A DNA stretch of 64,000 bases from Pseudomonas viridiflava (GTDB taxonomy: Bacteria; Pseudomonadota; Gammaproteobacteria; Pseudomonadales; Pseudomonadaceae). The stretch covers positions 62,001-126,000 of the forward strand of contig NZ_UUPU01000067.1 in assembly GCF_900591205.1 (NCBI RefSeq). Direction: 5' to 3'. Positions 44,611 through 53,673 of this stretch are shown here, one piece after another. Position numbers and translations under genes: made by a program. The notes under the pieces are model-generated. The model did no database searches and was not told the DNA's origin. It saw only the letters and a list, made by a program, of their open reading frames with translations. Positions within the stretch are counted from its first letter, which is position 1, and each line of letters begins with the position of its first letter.

Positions 44611-44740
44611 TAGAATCTTGGCGAGAAGAATTAAGTCTTTTACATCATGCACTTGCCAGAAAGGTCCAGGTGTCTGCGCTATAACGCAGACACTGTGCCG
44701 GAGCACGCTTGATTGCGAACGTGGCCAACGATTGCGCGAT

Positions 44741-45925
44741 TCAGTGACTCACCACACCCGTCCCAAACTTGCGAATCGCCAGGCAATACCCCACCAACGC
44801 CACCGCCGCCAGTAACCCGCCCGCCGCGCCGATCCAGGCGAAGCCGAAGTGGCTGCCGACCCAGCTGCCCATCAGGGCGCCGCCGCCGATGCCGATGTTG
44901 TAGATGCCGGAGAACATCGCCATGGCCACGTCAGTGGCGTCCGGTGCGAGTACCAGCACTTTGGATTGCATGGCCAGGCCGAAGCCCATGATCGCGATGC
45001 CCCAGAAAATGCTCAGTATTACCAGGTAGGATTCGGCTCCACTCAGCGGCAGCAGCAGGGTCAGGCATGCTGCCAGCAGGAACACCGCGCCCACCACAAA
45101 CAGGTGCGGGTTGAAGCGGTGCACCAGGCTGAACAGCAGCGAGCCGCCGATGCCTGCGCCGCCGAACACCAGCAGGATCAGGGTGACTGCGCTGCCGCTC
45201 ATGCCGGCCACGCCTTCGACGAAGGGTTCGATATAGCTGTAGGCGGTGAATTGTGCTGTCACGGTCATGGCCGTGAGCACATACAGCGCCACCAGCGCCG
45301 GGCGTTTGAACAGCAACGGCAGGCTGCGCAGCGATCCGGAGTTCTGGCTCGGCAGTGGCGGCAAGGTGCGCGCCAGCCAGAACACCAGGGCTGCGGCGAA
45401 GGCACCGATCACCAGGAACGTGGTGCGCCAGCCCATGGCTTCGCCAAGCAGGCGGCCCAGCGGAATCCCCAACACCATCGCCAGCGACGTGCCGGTGGCC
45501 AGCAGGCCGAGGGCTTGTACCTGTTTGCCTTCGGGGGCCAGGCGCACGGCCAGGGACGCAGTAATCGACCAGAACAAGGCATGGGACAAGGCAATGCCGA
45601 CCCGGCTGAGCATCAGGATGCCGAAACTGGTGGCAACGCTGGAGAGGATATGGCTGGCGATAAACAGGCCGAACAGCACGATCAGCAACTTGCGCCGCTC
45701 GACGTTGCGCGTCAACAGCATCACCGGCAGCGAGGTCAGGGACACGATCCACGCATAAATGGTGAGCATCAGGCCGACGCTGGCGATGGGCATGTCAAAG
45801 CTCGCACCGATGGCGCTGAGCAAGCCCACGGGCACGAATTCGGTGGTATTGAACACAAACGCGGCCAACGCCAGGGCGATGACCGGTTGCCAGTTGGCTT
45901 GGGGGGTTGCGGCTGAAATGCTCAT
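44741..45925 (-). CDS. sotB: SotB-like sugar efflux transporter (MFS)
   Basis: A 394-residue major-facilitator protein with twelve predicted membrane helices. It follows E. coli SotB closely: AAFVFNTTEFVPVGLLSAIG, MLTIYAWIVSLTSLPVMLLT, VERRKLLI, the GTSLAMVLGIPLGRL helix, GSLRSLPLLFKRPAL, YSYIEPFVEGVAG, and VLSIFWGIA-type and APDATDVAMAMFSGIYNIGI blocks. SotB exports arabinose, IPTG and similar sugars. The start at 45925 (MSISAATPQANW) is preferred over one 20 codons earlier that lacks family support. It is monocistronic. Confidence 0.9.
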   Translation of the reverse strand: MSISAATPQANWQPVIALALAAFVFNTTEFVPVGLLSAIGASFDMPIASVGLMLTIYAWIVSLTSLPVMLLTRNVERRKLLIVLFGLFIASHILSSVATSFGILMLSRVGIALSHALFWSITASLAVRLAPEGKQVQALGLLATGTSLAMVLGIPLGRLLGEAMGWRTTFLVIGAFAAALVFWLARTLPPLPSQNSGSLRSLPLLFKRPALVALYVLTAMTVTAQFTAYSYIEPFVEGVAGMSGSAVTLILLVFGGAGIGGSLLFSLVHRFNPHLFVVGAVFLLAACLTLLLPLSGAESYLVILSIFWGIAIMGFGLAMQSKVLVLAPDATDVAMAMFSGIYNIGIGGGALMGSWVGSHFGFAWIGAAGGLLAAVALVGYCLAIRKFGTGVVSH

Positions 45926-46048
45926 TGAAGGGCGAGGTACTCTGGCGGTGATCAAGCGGCGACACAGAACACGCGCCGCCGCCATGCATTCTATAGGTTT
46001 CTCGACCGGGTGTTGGCGCTGATCCCCCTCAAAATACCCTCAGTTCGC

Positions 46049-46411
46049 TCAGGGTGCGGTCATGGTCACCACGTAGCTGCCCGACTGAATCGGCTTGCCG
46101 GCGCCGTCTACCAGCACATACCGCTGGTCGTAGTAGCGACCGTTGCGAGTGTCTGCCACCAGCCTCACATGGGCGGCGTCGACGCTGGCGGCCGAGGCCA
46201 TATTGCGCACATCAAAGTGGCTGCCACGGCTGGCACTGGCACATCCGGTCACTTCCATCACCGCACCACTGCGCGCATTTGTCGCACACCCTGACTCGAC
46301 GATGCTGCCCGTGAACCGAATCACACCCTGGCCCGCCGTCTGCGCCGCTGCGCAGCTGCCAGCCCAAAGACCCAGGAAGCCTGCAATGATTGAAATACCT
46401 TTAACGCCCAT
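46049..46411 (-). CDS. Small secreted fimbrial-like protein
   Basis: A 120-residue protein with a Sec signal (IIAGFLGLWAGSCAAAQTAG) and the start of a type 1 fimbrial fold: GVIRFTGSIVESGC followed by a second Cys about 15 residues later (VTGCAS), the disulfide arrangement of the FimA N-terminal strand. It ends QSGSYVVTMTAP, like a donor-strand domain's last strand. It is shorter than a pilin and no usher or chaperone is nearby, so assembly into a pilus is unlikely without partners encoded elsewhere. Function unknown. Confidence 0.65.
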   Translation of the reverse strand: MGVKGISIIAGFLGLWAGSCAAAQTAGQGVIRFTGSIVESGCATNARSGAVMEVTGCASASRGSHFDVRNMASAASVDAAHVRLVADTRNGRYYDQRYVLVDGAGKPIQSGSYVVTMTAP

Positions 46412-46479
46412 GCCGATACTCCTTATTGGGTTCCCAATAAGTAGATCGTCTGCTCAGGCGTTAACTTGAGGTGATGGGA

Positions 46480-47478
46480 TCAGGGGTCAACCTGCCCCAT
46501 CAGTTCCGGAATGCTTTCCGGCCGTTTGGCATAGCGCTGCGCCAACGCCGCGCAGACCATCAACTGGATCTGGTGAAACAGCATCAGCGGCAGGATCAGC
46601 ACACCCATGGTTGCGCCGGCAAACAGCACCTGGGCCATCGGCACGCCGGTGGCCAGGCTCTTCTTGGAGCCACAGAACAAAATGGTGATGCGGTCTTCCT
46701 GATTAAAGCCGAACGCCTTGCCCAGCAAGGTCGAAGCCACCAGCACCAGGCCCAGCAACACACAGCAGGCGACGACCAGGCCGCCCAGTTCCCACAGCGG
46801 AATCTGGTGCCAGATGCCCTCGTTGACCGCTTCGCTGAACGCGCCGTACACCACCAACAGGATCGAGCCCTGGTCGACGAACTTCAGCCACGACTTATTG
46901 CGCCCTACCCAATCGCCGATCCAGCGGCGGGCAATCTGCCCGGCGATAAACGGCAGCAGCAATTGCACGCTGATTTTCAGGATGGCGTCGACGGTTGAGC
47001 CGCCCTCACCGTGCACATTGAGCAGCAGGGTCACCAGCAACGGCGTGAGGAAGATCCCGAACAGGCTGGACGCCGCCGCGCTGCAGATCGCCGCCGGGAT
47101 ATTGCCGCGTGCCAGGGAGGTGAAGGCAATCGCCGACTGCACCGTGGCCGGCAAGGCGCAGAGGTAGAGCATGCCCATGTACAGGTCTTTGCCGATCAGC
47201 GGCGACAACAGCGGTTTGAGCGCCAGGCCCAGCAACGGGAACAGCACAAAGGTCAGGCTGAACACCAACAGGTGCAGGCGCCAGTGCCCGGCACCGGCGA
47301 CGATGGCCTGGCGCGACAGCTTGGCGCCGTGCAGGAAAAACAGCAGCGCAATCGCCAGGTTGGTGACCCAGCCGAAGGCCACGGCGGTCTGGCCGCTGGC
47401 GGGCAGCAGGGAGGCGAGGATCACCGTGGCAATCAGCGTCAGGGTGAAGTTGTCGGGCAGAAAACGGGGGCGAGTCAT
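46480..47478 (-). CDS. YfeH-like putative sodium/bile-acid-type symporter
   Basis: A 332-residue inner-membrane protein with about ten helices and the SBF/YfeH pattern: FLHGAKLSRQAIVAGAGHWR, YLCALPATVQSAIAFTSLAR, GNIPAAICSAAASSLFGIFL, and the late FCGSKKSLATGVPMAQVLF that holds the crossover helices. Family members include sodium-coupled carriers of organic anions; the substrate of the YfeH branch is unknown. It is divergent from an AraC regulator at 47564, which may control it. Confidence 0.85.
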   Translation of the reverse strand: MTRPRFLPDNFTLTLIATVILASLLPASGQTAVAFGWVTNLAIALLFFLHGAKLSRQAIVAGAGHWRLHLLVFSLTFVLFPLLGLALKPLLSPLIGKDLYMGMLYLCALPATVQSAIAFTSLARGNIPAAICSAAASSLFGIFLTPLLVTLLLNVHGEGGSTVDAILKISVQLLLPFIAGQIARRWIGDWVGRNKSWLKFVDQGSILLVVYGAFSEAVNEGIWHQIPLWELGGLVVACCVLLGLVLVASTLLGKAFGFNQEDRITILFCGSKKSLATGVPMAQVLFAGATMGVLILPLMLFHQIQLMVCAALAQRYAKRPESIPELMGQVDP

Positions 47479-47563
47479 AAGCGGATCTTCCGGGGGTTGC
47501 CAAGAGCGTCATCGCGACTCTAACGTAACGGCTTGTTACCGACTAACGCCAATGAGCCAGTAA

Positions 47564-48352
47564 ATGCCGCCTAAAGGACATGCCAATACCGTGCGCCGCA
47601 GCGTGCCTGGGCTTTCCAGCCTGCCACGGCCGGTGTATGGGCGCACCGAATCGCTGCCCAACCGCGCCCTCACCCGCCGGCACAGCCACCCGTGGGTGCA
47701 ATTGTCCTACGCGATTTCCGGGGTGCTGGAGATCCAGACCAGCGTCGGCCGCTTCGTCGCGCCGCCGCAGCGTGCGGTATGGATTCCGGCAGGCATGCCG
47801 CATCGGGTGTACAGCTCGCCGCATACCGAAATGCGCAGCCTATACCTTGATTGCAGCGTCACCGCCTGGGCGGCCGAGCGCTGCCAGGTGCTGGAAGTCA
47901 GCAGTTTGCTGCGCGAGCTGATCCGCAGCTTCAGCGAGCTGCCGGTGGAATACGTGGAGGACGGCCCCGACGGGCGTCTGGCCCAGGTGGTACTGGACCA
48001 ACTCGCCGCCGCGCCCCAGGTCGACCTGATGCTGCCCTTGCCCCACGACCCCCGCCTACGGCAGATCTACCGCAGCCTGAACCTGCACCCGGAACAGCAG
48101 ACCACCCTGAGCGATTGGAGCCACACGCTGGGCGTCAGCGAAAAAACCCTCAGCCGCTTGTTCCTGAGTGACACCGGGCTGACCTTTCGCGCTTGGCGCC
48201 AGCGTTTAAGGTTATTGACCGCCCTGCCCGCCCTGGAACAAGGCGAGCGGGTGACGGATGTGGCGTTGGGCTGTGGGTATGAATCCACGTCGGCGTTTAT
48301 CAATGCGTTTCGCCAGCAGTTCGATGCCACGCCGGGTGAGTTTTTCCGCTGA
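47564..48352 (+). CDS. AraC-family regulator with cupin sensor
   Basis: A 262-residue regulator. The N-terminal cupin (HSHPWVQLSYAISGVLEIQT, then RAVWIPAGMPHRVYS) is that of the NimR-type group, which often senses small molecules and controls a divergent transporter. The C-terminal AraC domain has LSDWSHTLGVSEKTLSRLFL and VTDVALGCGYESTSAFINAF. It is divergent from the YfeH-like gene with 85 bases between starts, so control of that transporter is likely. The start codon is uncertain; a GTG at 47591 downstream of AAAGGA is an alternative. Confidence 0.85.
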   Translation: MPPKGHANTVRRSVPGLSSLPRPVYGRTESLPNRALTRRHSHPWVQLSYAISGVLEIQTSVGRFVAPPQRAVWIPAGMPHRVYSSPHTEMRSLYLDCSVTAWAAERCQVLEVSSLLRELIRSFSELPVEYVEDGPDGRLAQVVLDQLAAAPQVDLMLPLPHDPRLRQIYRSLNLHPEQQTTLSDWSHTLGVSEKTLSRLFLSDTGLTFRAWRQRLRLLTALPALEQGERVTDVALGCGYESTSAFINAFRQQFDATPGEFFR

Positions 48353-48373
48353 CCCCGAAGACCATGAGCATCC

Positions 48374-48400
48374 AATGTGGGCTTGCCCGCCCACATTTTT
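48374..48400. terminator. Bidirectional hairpin between convergent genes
   Basis: AATGTGGGC and GCCCACATT form a nine-base-pair stem around a six-base loop, with a T-run to the right on the plus strand. It lies between the AraC stop (48352) and the convergent end of the binding-protein gene (48421) and can serve the plus strand well. Confidence 0.75.
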
Positions 48401-48420
48401 AAATCGGTTTACCCTTGAGG

Positions 48421-49434
48421 TCAGCTGCCATTGCCGCCGTGGGCTTCTTCGAAGAAGTAGTCCTTCCAGCTCGCGGCCTTGTTTTTCAGCACACCAAGTT
48501 CCTGCAATTTTTCGGCGTAGATGAACGTACGCTGCGGCACGATGGTGAAGTCGATTTCCGGGTCCTGGACGATTTTCTCAACCAGGTCCAACGGCAATTT
48601 CGACTGTTCTACACGGATATACGCCTTGGCCGCCGCAGGCTTGTCGGCCTTGATGATTTTCTCGGCTTCGGCCAGCGCGTCGTAGAACGCCTTGTAGGTC
48701 TTGGGGTTTTCGTCGTGGAATTTCTGCGTGGTGTAGAGCACGTTGAACGTGGCCTGCCCGCCCAGAATGTCGTAGGAACTGAGCACCTTGTGCACGTTAG
48801 GATTCAACAGTTCCTGATACTGGAACGGCGGGCTGGAGAAGTGCGAGTTGATCTCCGAACCACCGGCAATCAATGCGGCCGTGGCGTCGGGGTGAGCCAG
48901 GCTGATGGAGATGTCATCGAACTTCTTGTAGTTGGCATCGCCGAACTGCTTGGCGGTTTCGATCTGCAACGTGCGCGACTGGAAGCCCACACCCGCCGCC
49001 GGCACGGCAATCCGGTCTTTCTCGGTGAAGTCCTTGAGGGTCTTCACGTTGGGGTTGTTGGTCAGCAGGTAGTTGGGCATCGAGCCGAGGGAGGCGATGG
49101 CCTTGACGTTCTGCTTGCCCTTGGTGCGGTCCCACAGGGTGAGCATCGGTGGCACACCCGCCGAGACCACATCCAGGGCGCCGGCCAACAACGATTCGTT
49201 CATGGCGGTGGCGCCGGAAATGCTGTTCCATTCCACCTTGATGTCCAGGCCCTGTTCCTTGCCGTGTTTTTCGATCAGGTTCTGGTCGCGCACCACATCC
49301 AGAATCAGGTAACCGATGCCAAATTGTTGAGCGATGCTGATCTTGCCTTCGGCCTGGGCGCCGGGGCTGAGCAAGGCACTGGCGGCGGCGAGGGACGCGG
49401 CCAGAAGGGTCAGGGAGGAACGCTTGAAAGTCAT
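48421..49434 (-). CDS. Periplasmic binding protein of the nitrate/sulfonate/taurine type, orphan
   Basis: A 337-residue protein with a Sec signal peptide (cleavage after GAQA, residue 28) and the NMT1/SsuA fold: KISIAQQFGIGYLILDVVRD, the ligand-site region VEWNSISGATAMNESLLAGA, LDVVSAGVPPMLTLWD, and KVLSSYDILGGQATFNVLYT. Family members bind sulfonates, nitrate, taurine or aromatic acids for ABC import. No permease or ATPase lies beside it, so it must work with a transporter encoded elsewhere. Substrate unknown. Confidence 0.85.
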   Translation of the reverse strand: MTFKRSSLTLLAASLAAASALLSPGAQAEGKISIAQQFGIGYLILDVVRDQNLIEKHGKEQGLDIKVEWNSISGATAMNESLLAGALDVVSAGVPPMLTLWDRTKGKQNVKAIASLGSMPNYLLTNNPNVKTLKDFTEKDRIAVPAAGVGFQSRTLQIETAKQFGDANYKKFDDISISLAHPDATAALIAGGSEINSHFSSPPFQYQELLNPNVHKVLSSYDILGGQATFNVLYTTQKFHDENPKTYKAFYDALAEAEKIIKADKPAAAKAYIRVEQSKLPLDLVEKIVQDPEIDFTIVPQRTFIYAEKLQELGVLKNKAASWKDYFFEEAHGGNGS

Positions 49435-49599
49435 CGGGGATCTGCCGCGTTTTCGGGAAGGTGATGGAGCGTAGCGGCGGTTTTTAAGACAGCAAAAGAA
49501 TATCGGGGTCTATTGTTATGCAAATAATCCCCAAATCGGCGTGCGGCTGGTATTGTGCCGCGCTTTGTAAAACTGCAGCACACAGCGAGGAAATGGACG

Positions 49600-50031
49600 T
49601 TGAACACTGACGATAAAATGACCGGGGACCTGTTCGAGGTGGATAAGCGCCTGTCACTCAAACCCGTGGTGGACTTCAACGCCTACCTGCGCAGTGCGTT
49701 CGGCGACGGCGCTTGCACCTGCGTGCGGTGCACGGCCGGCGGCGGTGATGAAAGCGGCTATGCGTTTCAGCACACGTTCACCTTCGAGACCCAGCCGAGC
49801 CACCGCCGCTTCGCCTCTACGGCGGGCAGCGATGTGCTGCAAATCCTCAAGAAGGCATGGCTGTCATACACCAAGGCCGAACTGGCGCTGAGTGGTGTGC
49901 TGGCGCAGGACACGGTCAAGGAGTTTGTCGAGCCGCAGTTGCACAAACGCCTGGCGCCGCTGTTTCTGGCCAGTGGGTTGGTGAAGGATGTAGACGGCGA
50001 ATTGCAGATCCAGCCACAAGCCATGGCCTGA
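49600..50031 (+). CDS. Conserved hypothetical protein, TTG start
   Basis: A 143-residue protein that I do not recognise. The start is taken as TTG at 49600, eight bases after GAGGAA; the first ATG comes six codons later and lacks such a site. Notable is a CTCVRC pair of cysteines near residue 40 (GDGACTCVRCTAGGGDESGY), which could bind metal, and a helical C-terminus (LHKRLAPLFLASGLVKDVDG). There is no signal peptide. It is divergent from the binding-protein gene and convergent with the methyltransferase. Confidence 0.6.
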   Translation: MNTDDKMTGDLFEVDKRLSLKPVVDFNAYLRSAFGDGACTCVRCTAGGGDESGYAFQHTFTFETQPSHRRFASTAGSDVLQILKKAWLSYTKAELALSGVLAQDTVKEFVEPQLHKRLAPLFLASGLVKDVDGELQIQPQAMA

Positions 50032-50181
50032 TTGCCCCAAGTGCTGCAGCGGCGCGAGTAGCGCTGACGCCGAATTTGCCGAGGGACTCAGCCAGGTTAT
50101 GGCGCACGGTCGCCACGGAACGCCGAGTGTGCAAGTGCGTGATGAACTACTTCACTTCAATACCGAAAGTGAGCATGAGCG

Positions 50182-51126
50182 TCAGCGCAAACGGCTGACG
50201 GTCAGCGCGACCACGGCAATCCGCTCCACACGCTCATAGCCGGGTTTTTCCAGCTCTTCGCCGAACACATCCGGGTCCAGCTCGCGGTAGGTCCAGCCGT
50301 AGGCGTCGCTGCCCAGCAAGGGCTTGACCGCCGCCAGGAACGGGTCTTCCCCAGCCACAATCGCCACACCGGTGTAGAGCAGCAGGCTGCCGCCCGGAGC
50401 CAGGCGGCCGAGGGATTCGTTGACGATACGCACCGACAGTTGCTCGCCATGGGCGCCGCCGCCATGCCGGTAGGCACGCTGGCGGTCGTCGTTCATATAC
50501 GGCGGGTTGGCGACGATCAGGTCGAACTCGCCTTCGACACCGCCCAGCACATCGCTGTGGTACACGCTGACATTGGCCAGCCCCGCCAACTCCGCATTCA
50601 CCGCCGTGAGGCGCAAGGCGCGCGGGTTGATATCCACCGCCAGCACCTGCGCGTGATGCCGCGCCCGGGCCACCACCAGCGCGCCCACACCCGCACCGCA
50701 GCCAATATCCACGGCGCGCTGAAGCGGCTCGAAACGCTGTTGCAGATGCGCGTCGATCAGTTGCGCGAAGCGATAGCTGTCAGGCCCGAAAAACACCGCA
50801 TCCGGTTGCGTGGTGGGGTACGCCGAGTGGGCAAACAACAGGTCGTCCAGGTTCGACCAACGCACGGTACTGCGCCATAACGCGTCCTGTTGCTCGAGCA
50901 CATCGGCCTGCTGCAACTCCTCACGGAACGCCTCGGGCAACAGTTCATGATCAAACGGCATCGACCAGCCGAACACATCGCGCAGGTTCTTCGCCAGCGG
51001 CGCCGACACGCGTTGATAAACCCGCTCATGGGTCAACGGCGTCGGTGTGATAAACCGGTAGCCGTTCTCCTTCAGCCCCCGGCCCAGGTTCAGCAGAGCG
51101 CGGTCGGCGATTTGTTGTGCAGACAT
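50182..51126 (-). CDS. Class I SAM-dependent methyltransferase with NPPY motif
   Basis: A 314-residue protein. The N-terminal half (KNLRDVFGWSMPFDHELLPE and PDAVFFGPDSYRFAQLIDAH) is followed by the Rossmann methyltransferase core: motif I VDIGCGAGVGALVVA, motif II AVDINPRALRLT, and motif IV FDLIVANPPYMNDD. NPPY is typical of methyltransferases acting on nitrogen atoms of protein glutamine, nucleic acid or small molecules. The start at 51126 is chosen over an upstream frame that enters the neighbouring gene. It lies 11 bases after the haem-oxygenase-like diiron gene and is certainly cotranscribed. The target is unknown. Confidence 0.8.
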   Translation of the reverse strand: MSAQQIADRALLNLGRGLKENGYRFITPTPLTHERVYQRVSAPLAKNLRDVFGWSMPFDHELLPEAFREELQQADVLEQQDALWRSTVRWSNLDDLLFAHSAYPTTQPDAVFFGPDSYRFAQLIDAHLQQRFEPLQRAVDIGCGAGVGALVVARARHHAQVLAVDINPRALRLTAVNAELAGLANVSVYHSDVLGGVEGEFDLIVANPPYMNDDRQRAYRHGGGAHGEQLSVRIVNESLGRLAPGGSLLLYTGVAIVAGEDPFLAAVKPLLGSDAYGWTYRELDPDVFGEELEKPGYERVERIAVVALTVSRLR

Positions 51127-51137
51127 GGACGAGTTCC

Positions 51138-52517
51138 TTAGCGCAGGCGCGCACGCAGCTGGATAAAGCGGCGGGTGGCGTACAACCCGGCCGGCGTGCT
51201 GTGGCGGCGTGCCGAGAGCCACGGGATCAGCGCGCTGAGTTGCTGCTGATCGGGCAAGTTCCACAACGAGTCCACCAGCGCCTGGGTGTCCGGATCGGCT
51301 GGGCGATGCTGCTCACGAGAAAAGCGGCTGGCGCGCCCGGGCCGCACGGGGGGCACACGTTGGTGGCTGATCCAGTCACCGGCGATCCAGTCGTGCAGCA
51401 CCTGTTTTTCATAGCCGCTGAACACACCGAACATCGCCGCGCCGGCGCCCTCGATCAACTGCCAGAAACGGCTTTCAGCCGGGTCCTGATTGCGTTTGAT
51501 CCAGCCCTTGTCTTCCAGCGCCTGAAGAAAGGCACCGACCTGCCCCGGCTGCGCCAGCCATTGGTTGACGGTCTTGCCTTCGAAGCGGCAGTAGTCCGAG
51601 TGCATGTGCTGGCCGAAGGTGCGCTTGCGTTCGAGCATACCAATCACGGCCTCTTGCATGTTGAAGCTCTCGATCACCGCCGCAGTGCCCGGGCCGAGGT
51701 CATTGAGGCGATAACCCAGGGCCACGCGGCGGTAGAAGTCCGCCCTGCCCTCGCCCAGCGGCAACAGGTTCAGCACCGACTGCGCCGCCTTGCAGGCATG
51801 GCCGCTGCTGGCATTGTCGATGGTCACGTGGAGGGTGAAATAATAGGGGTCGATGCCCAGCTCGCTCAGCTCATAAGCGGTGATCAACAGGTGCAGCGGC
51901 AACTGCTCGTAACCCAGGTTGTAGCCGATGATTTCCGGCAGGAATTCTTCGCCGCACAGGCCCAGCGCCAGTTGCAATGCGCCTTGCAGATAATGGTCAT
52001 CCTCCAGGCCCGCCTCGCTGTCGGCATCCTGCTCGCTGAGCAATTTGCGGTAGATCACCACATGGTTTTGCGCCGCTTCGCCGTCGCCCAACTCTTCGAG
52101 GTAGGTGGTGAGCAAGCCATCGAAGCGCTGGTCCTGCCAGTAGCGCAACAAGCCGTACAGCCAGGCGCCGTCGACCTGCTTGGTCGGGGCCACACGTTGC
52201 AGCATGTACAGCGCGTGAGCCTTGTTCTGAAAGTAGCGGCGCGGGCGGCCTTGCTGGCGTTGCTCCAAGTATTCGGCATAGGCTTGAGCCACTTCGGCGC
52301 AACCCTGCTCGACCCAGGCCGGCAGGTGTTCGGGCAGCTCGGGCAACTCGCTGGGCGCCTCCTGCACTTGCGCCAATTGCTCCAGCAAAAACTCGCGAGC
52401 CGCCGTTTCAGCGCCGCCGCCTTCGCGGTACAGCTCGCCGTATAACCGTTGATGGCGGCCGCTGGCCGAGTCAGTCAAGCAGGCCGGTTGGCCCGACAGC
52501 GCTGTGAGAAGGGTCAT
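51138..52517 (-). CDS. Haem-oxygenase-like diiron enzyme (iron-containing redox enzyme family)
   Basis: A 459-residue protein, twice the length of simple members. The core carries a full set of candidate diiron ligands: E140/E141 and H152 (TTYLEELGDGEAAQNHVVIY), E203 (IGYNLGYEQL), and H230, D234, H240 (YFTLHVTIDNASSGHA). This pattern is that of haem-oxygenase-like diiron oxidases/oxygenases (SznF, UndA, BesC class), which hydroxylate amines or cleave C-C bonds. The start at 52517 (MTLLTALSGQ) is preferred to one 19 codons upstream. Downstream and cotranscribed is an NPPY methyltransferase, which suggests a small tailoring pathway. Substrate unknown. Confidence 0.78.
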   Translation of the reverse strand: MTLLTALSGQPACLTDSASGRHQRLYGELYREGGGAETAAREFLLEQLAQVQEAPSELPELPEHLPAWVEQGCAEVAQAYAEYLEQRQQGRPRRYFQNKAHALYMLQRVAPTKQVDGAWLYGLLRYWQDQRFDGLLTTYLEELGDGEAAQNHVVIYRKLLSEQDADSEAGLEDDHYLQGALQLALGLCGEEFLPEIIGYNLGYEQLPLHLLITAYELSELGIDPYYFTLHVTIDNASSGHACKAAQSVLNLLPLGEGRADFYRRVALGYRLNDLGPGTAAVIESFNMQEAVIGMLERKRTFGQHMHSDYCRFEGKTVNQWLAQPGQVGAFLQALEDKGWIKRNQDPAESRFWQLIEGAGAAMFGVFSGYEKQVLHDWIAGDWISHQRVPPVRPGRASRFSREQHRPADPDTQALVDSLWNLPDQQQLSALIPWLSARRHSTPAGLYATRRFIQLRARLR

Positions 52518-52695
52518 GATGGCAGTTTCCGCAAAGTCCGATACAACCAGCCCCCCAACAAGGAGGCCGCGCAAGCGCGCTCAAAACCACACGCGTCTAC
52601 AGTGCAGAGCATCGGGCCATGGGGAAAATTCAATCAGGCTTGTAAAGGTACGGATCGGCGGTCGTCAGTACCCCACACCTGCTCGGCAAACGGTT

Positions 52696-53673
52696 TTAAA
52701 AATCAATGATGCGCGTGCCGGCAATCGTCTCGGCAAAGCCCACGCCGAACAGATGTGCGGGGCTTTCAAAGCCGCCTTGGCGTTCGCCGCCGAGTACACG
52801 GCGCGCAGCTTCCACGGCAGCCAGCGGCGTGTAGGTGTAGCCGTTGACGGTCTCGATCACCGAGCGTGCAACGCTGCCATCCGCACCAGTGACTTCAGCC
52901 ACGGCGCGCGCACGATGGGCGTCGCGTTGCGCGAGGGTTGGGCCATCCGGCAGGAGCGCCAGATCACCCTCGGGGAACGCCTCGCCGCTGATATGCACGA
53001 ACATGGCGATATTCGCGATACCGGTGCTATGCCACGCGGTAACCAGATCACCGAACGACAATGGCACGCACAGCAGCGGGCCGTCGCCAAAATCCAGGTG
53101 TTGCGGTGCCGCGTCCGGGGTAACGAGCAACTCGCCGTCGATGCGCGCCAATATGCCTGCGCCGAGGATCTCCCCGACACTCATCGCCGAGCCCCGCGAC
53201 ATGGCGCCAGGCACCTGCAAGGCGATTTTCAGCGAGTGCGGCTGTTGCACACGCGCCGCAACGTGCATCGCCAGGCTATCGCTGGGCACCACGTCCCAGC
53301 CCACGCCAGGCAGCAGCATCACACCTGCATCGCGGGCGGCACTGCCAAGCTTTTCCGCCATGCGATACACATTGATTTCTGCCGTGATGTCCAGATAGTC
53401 AGTGCCGCAAGCGAGACAGGCGTGCATCAACGCCTCAGCCGTATGCACAAAAGGCCCGGCAACGTTTAGCAGCACGTCGATGCCCTGCAGGTGGTCGGCG
53501 GCGTGCTCATCGGCAGTAAACACACGGTAAGTCACGCCCAACTGCGCAGCGAGTGCAGCCAGGCGGCTGGGGTTGCGGCCAGCGATCACCAGGTTCAGCC
53601 CGACGGCTTTGGCGTGCTCGGCCGCCATCCGTCCGGTGTAGCCGGTGGCGCCGTAGATCATCAGGGTTTTCAT
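52696..53673 (-). CDS. Saccharopine-dehydrogenase-like NAD(P)-binding protein
   Basis: A 325-residue protein beginning with the Rossmann motif MKTLMIYGATGYTGRMAAEH, then LNLVIAGRNPSRLAALAAQL and DVLLNVAGPFVHTAEALMHA, as in trans-acting enoyl-reductase-like or saccharopine-reductase-like proteins. The middle DYLDITAEINVYRMAEKL and GVGWDVVPSDSLAMHVAARV are also typical. Such proteins reduce or rearrange small substrates; the actual reaction is not known. The start overlaps the VOC gene stop by four bases. It is the last gene of a three-gene operon SDR-VOC-SDH opposite an AraC regulator. Confidence 0.82.
   Translation of the reverse strand: MKTLMIYGATGYTGRMAAEHAKAVGLNLVIAGRNPSRLAALAAQLGVTYRVFTADEHAADHLQGIDVLLNVAGPFVHTAEALMHACLACGTDYLDITAEINVYRMAEKLGSAARDAGVMLLPGVGWDVVPSDSLAMHVAARVQQPHSLKIALQVPGAMSRGSAMSVGEILGAGILARIDGELLVTPDAAPQHLDFGDGPLLCVPLSFGDLVTAWHSTGIANIAMFVHISGEAFPEGDLALLPDGPTLAQRDAHRARAVAEVTGADGSVARSVIETVNGYTYTPLAAVEAARRVLGGERQGGFESPAHLFGVGFAETIAGTRIIDF

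Noticed and set aside
44849..45916. 355-codon plus-strand frame opposite sotB
   Set aside because: Gln/His-rich antisense reading of a membrane-protein gene; no family resemblance.
48374..48400. REP element between the AraC gene and the binding-protein gene
   Set aside because: The hairpin contains GGGCTTGCCCGCCC like a REP core but has no flanking conserved REP head and is followed by a T-run; a terminator explains it better.
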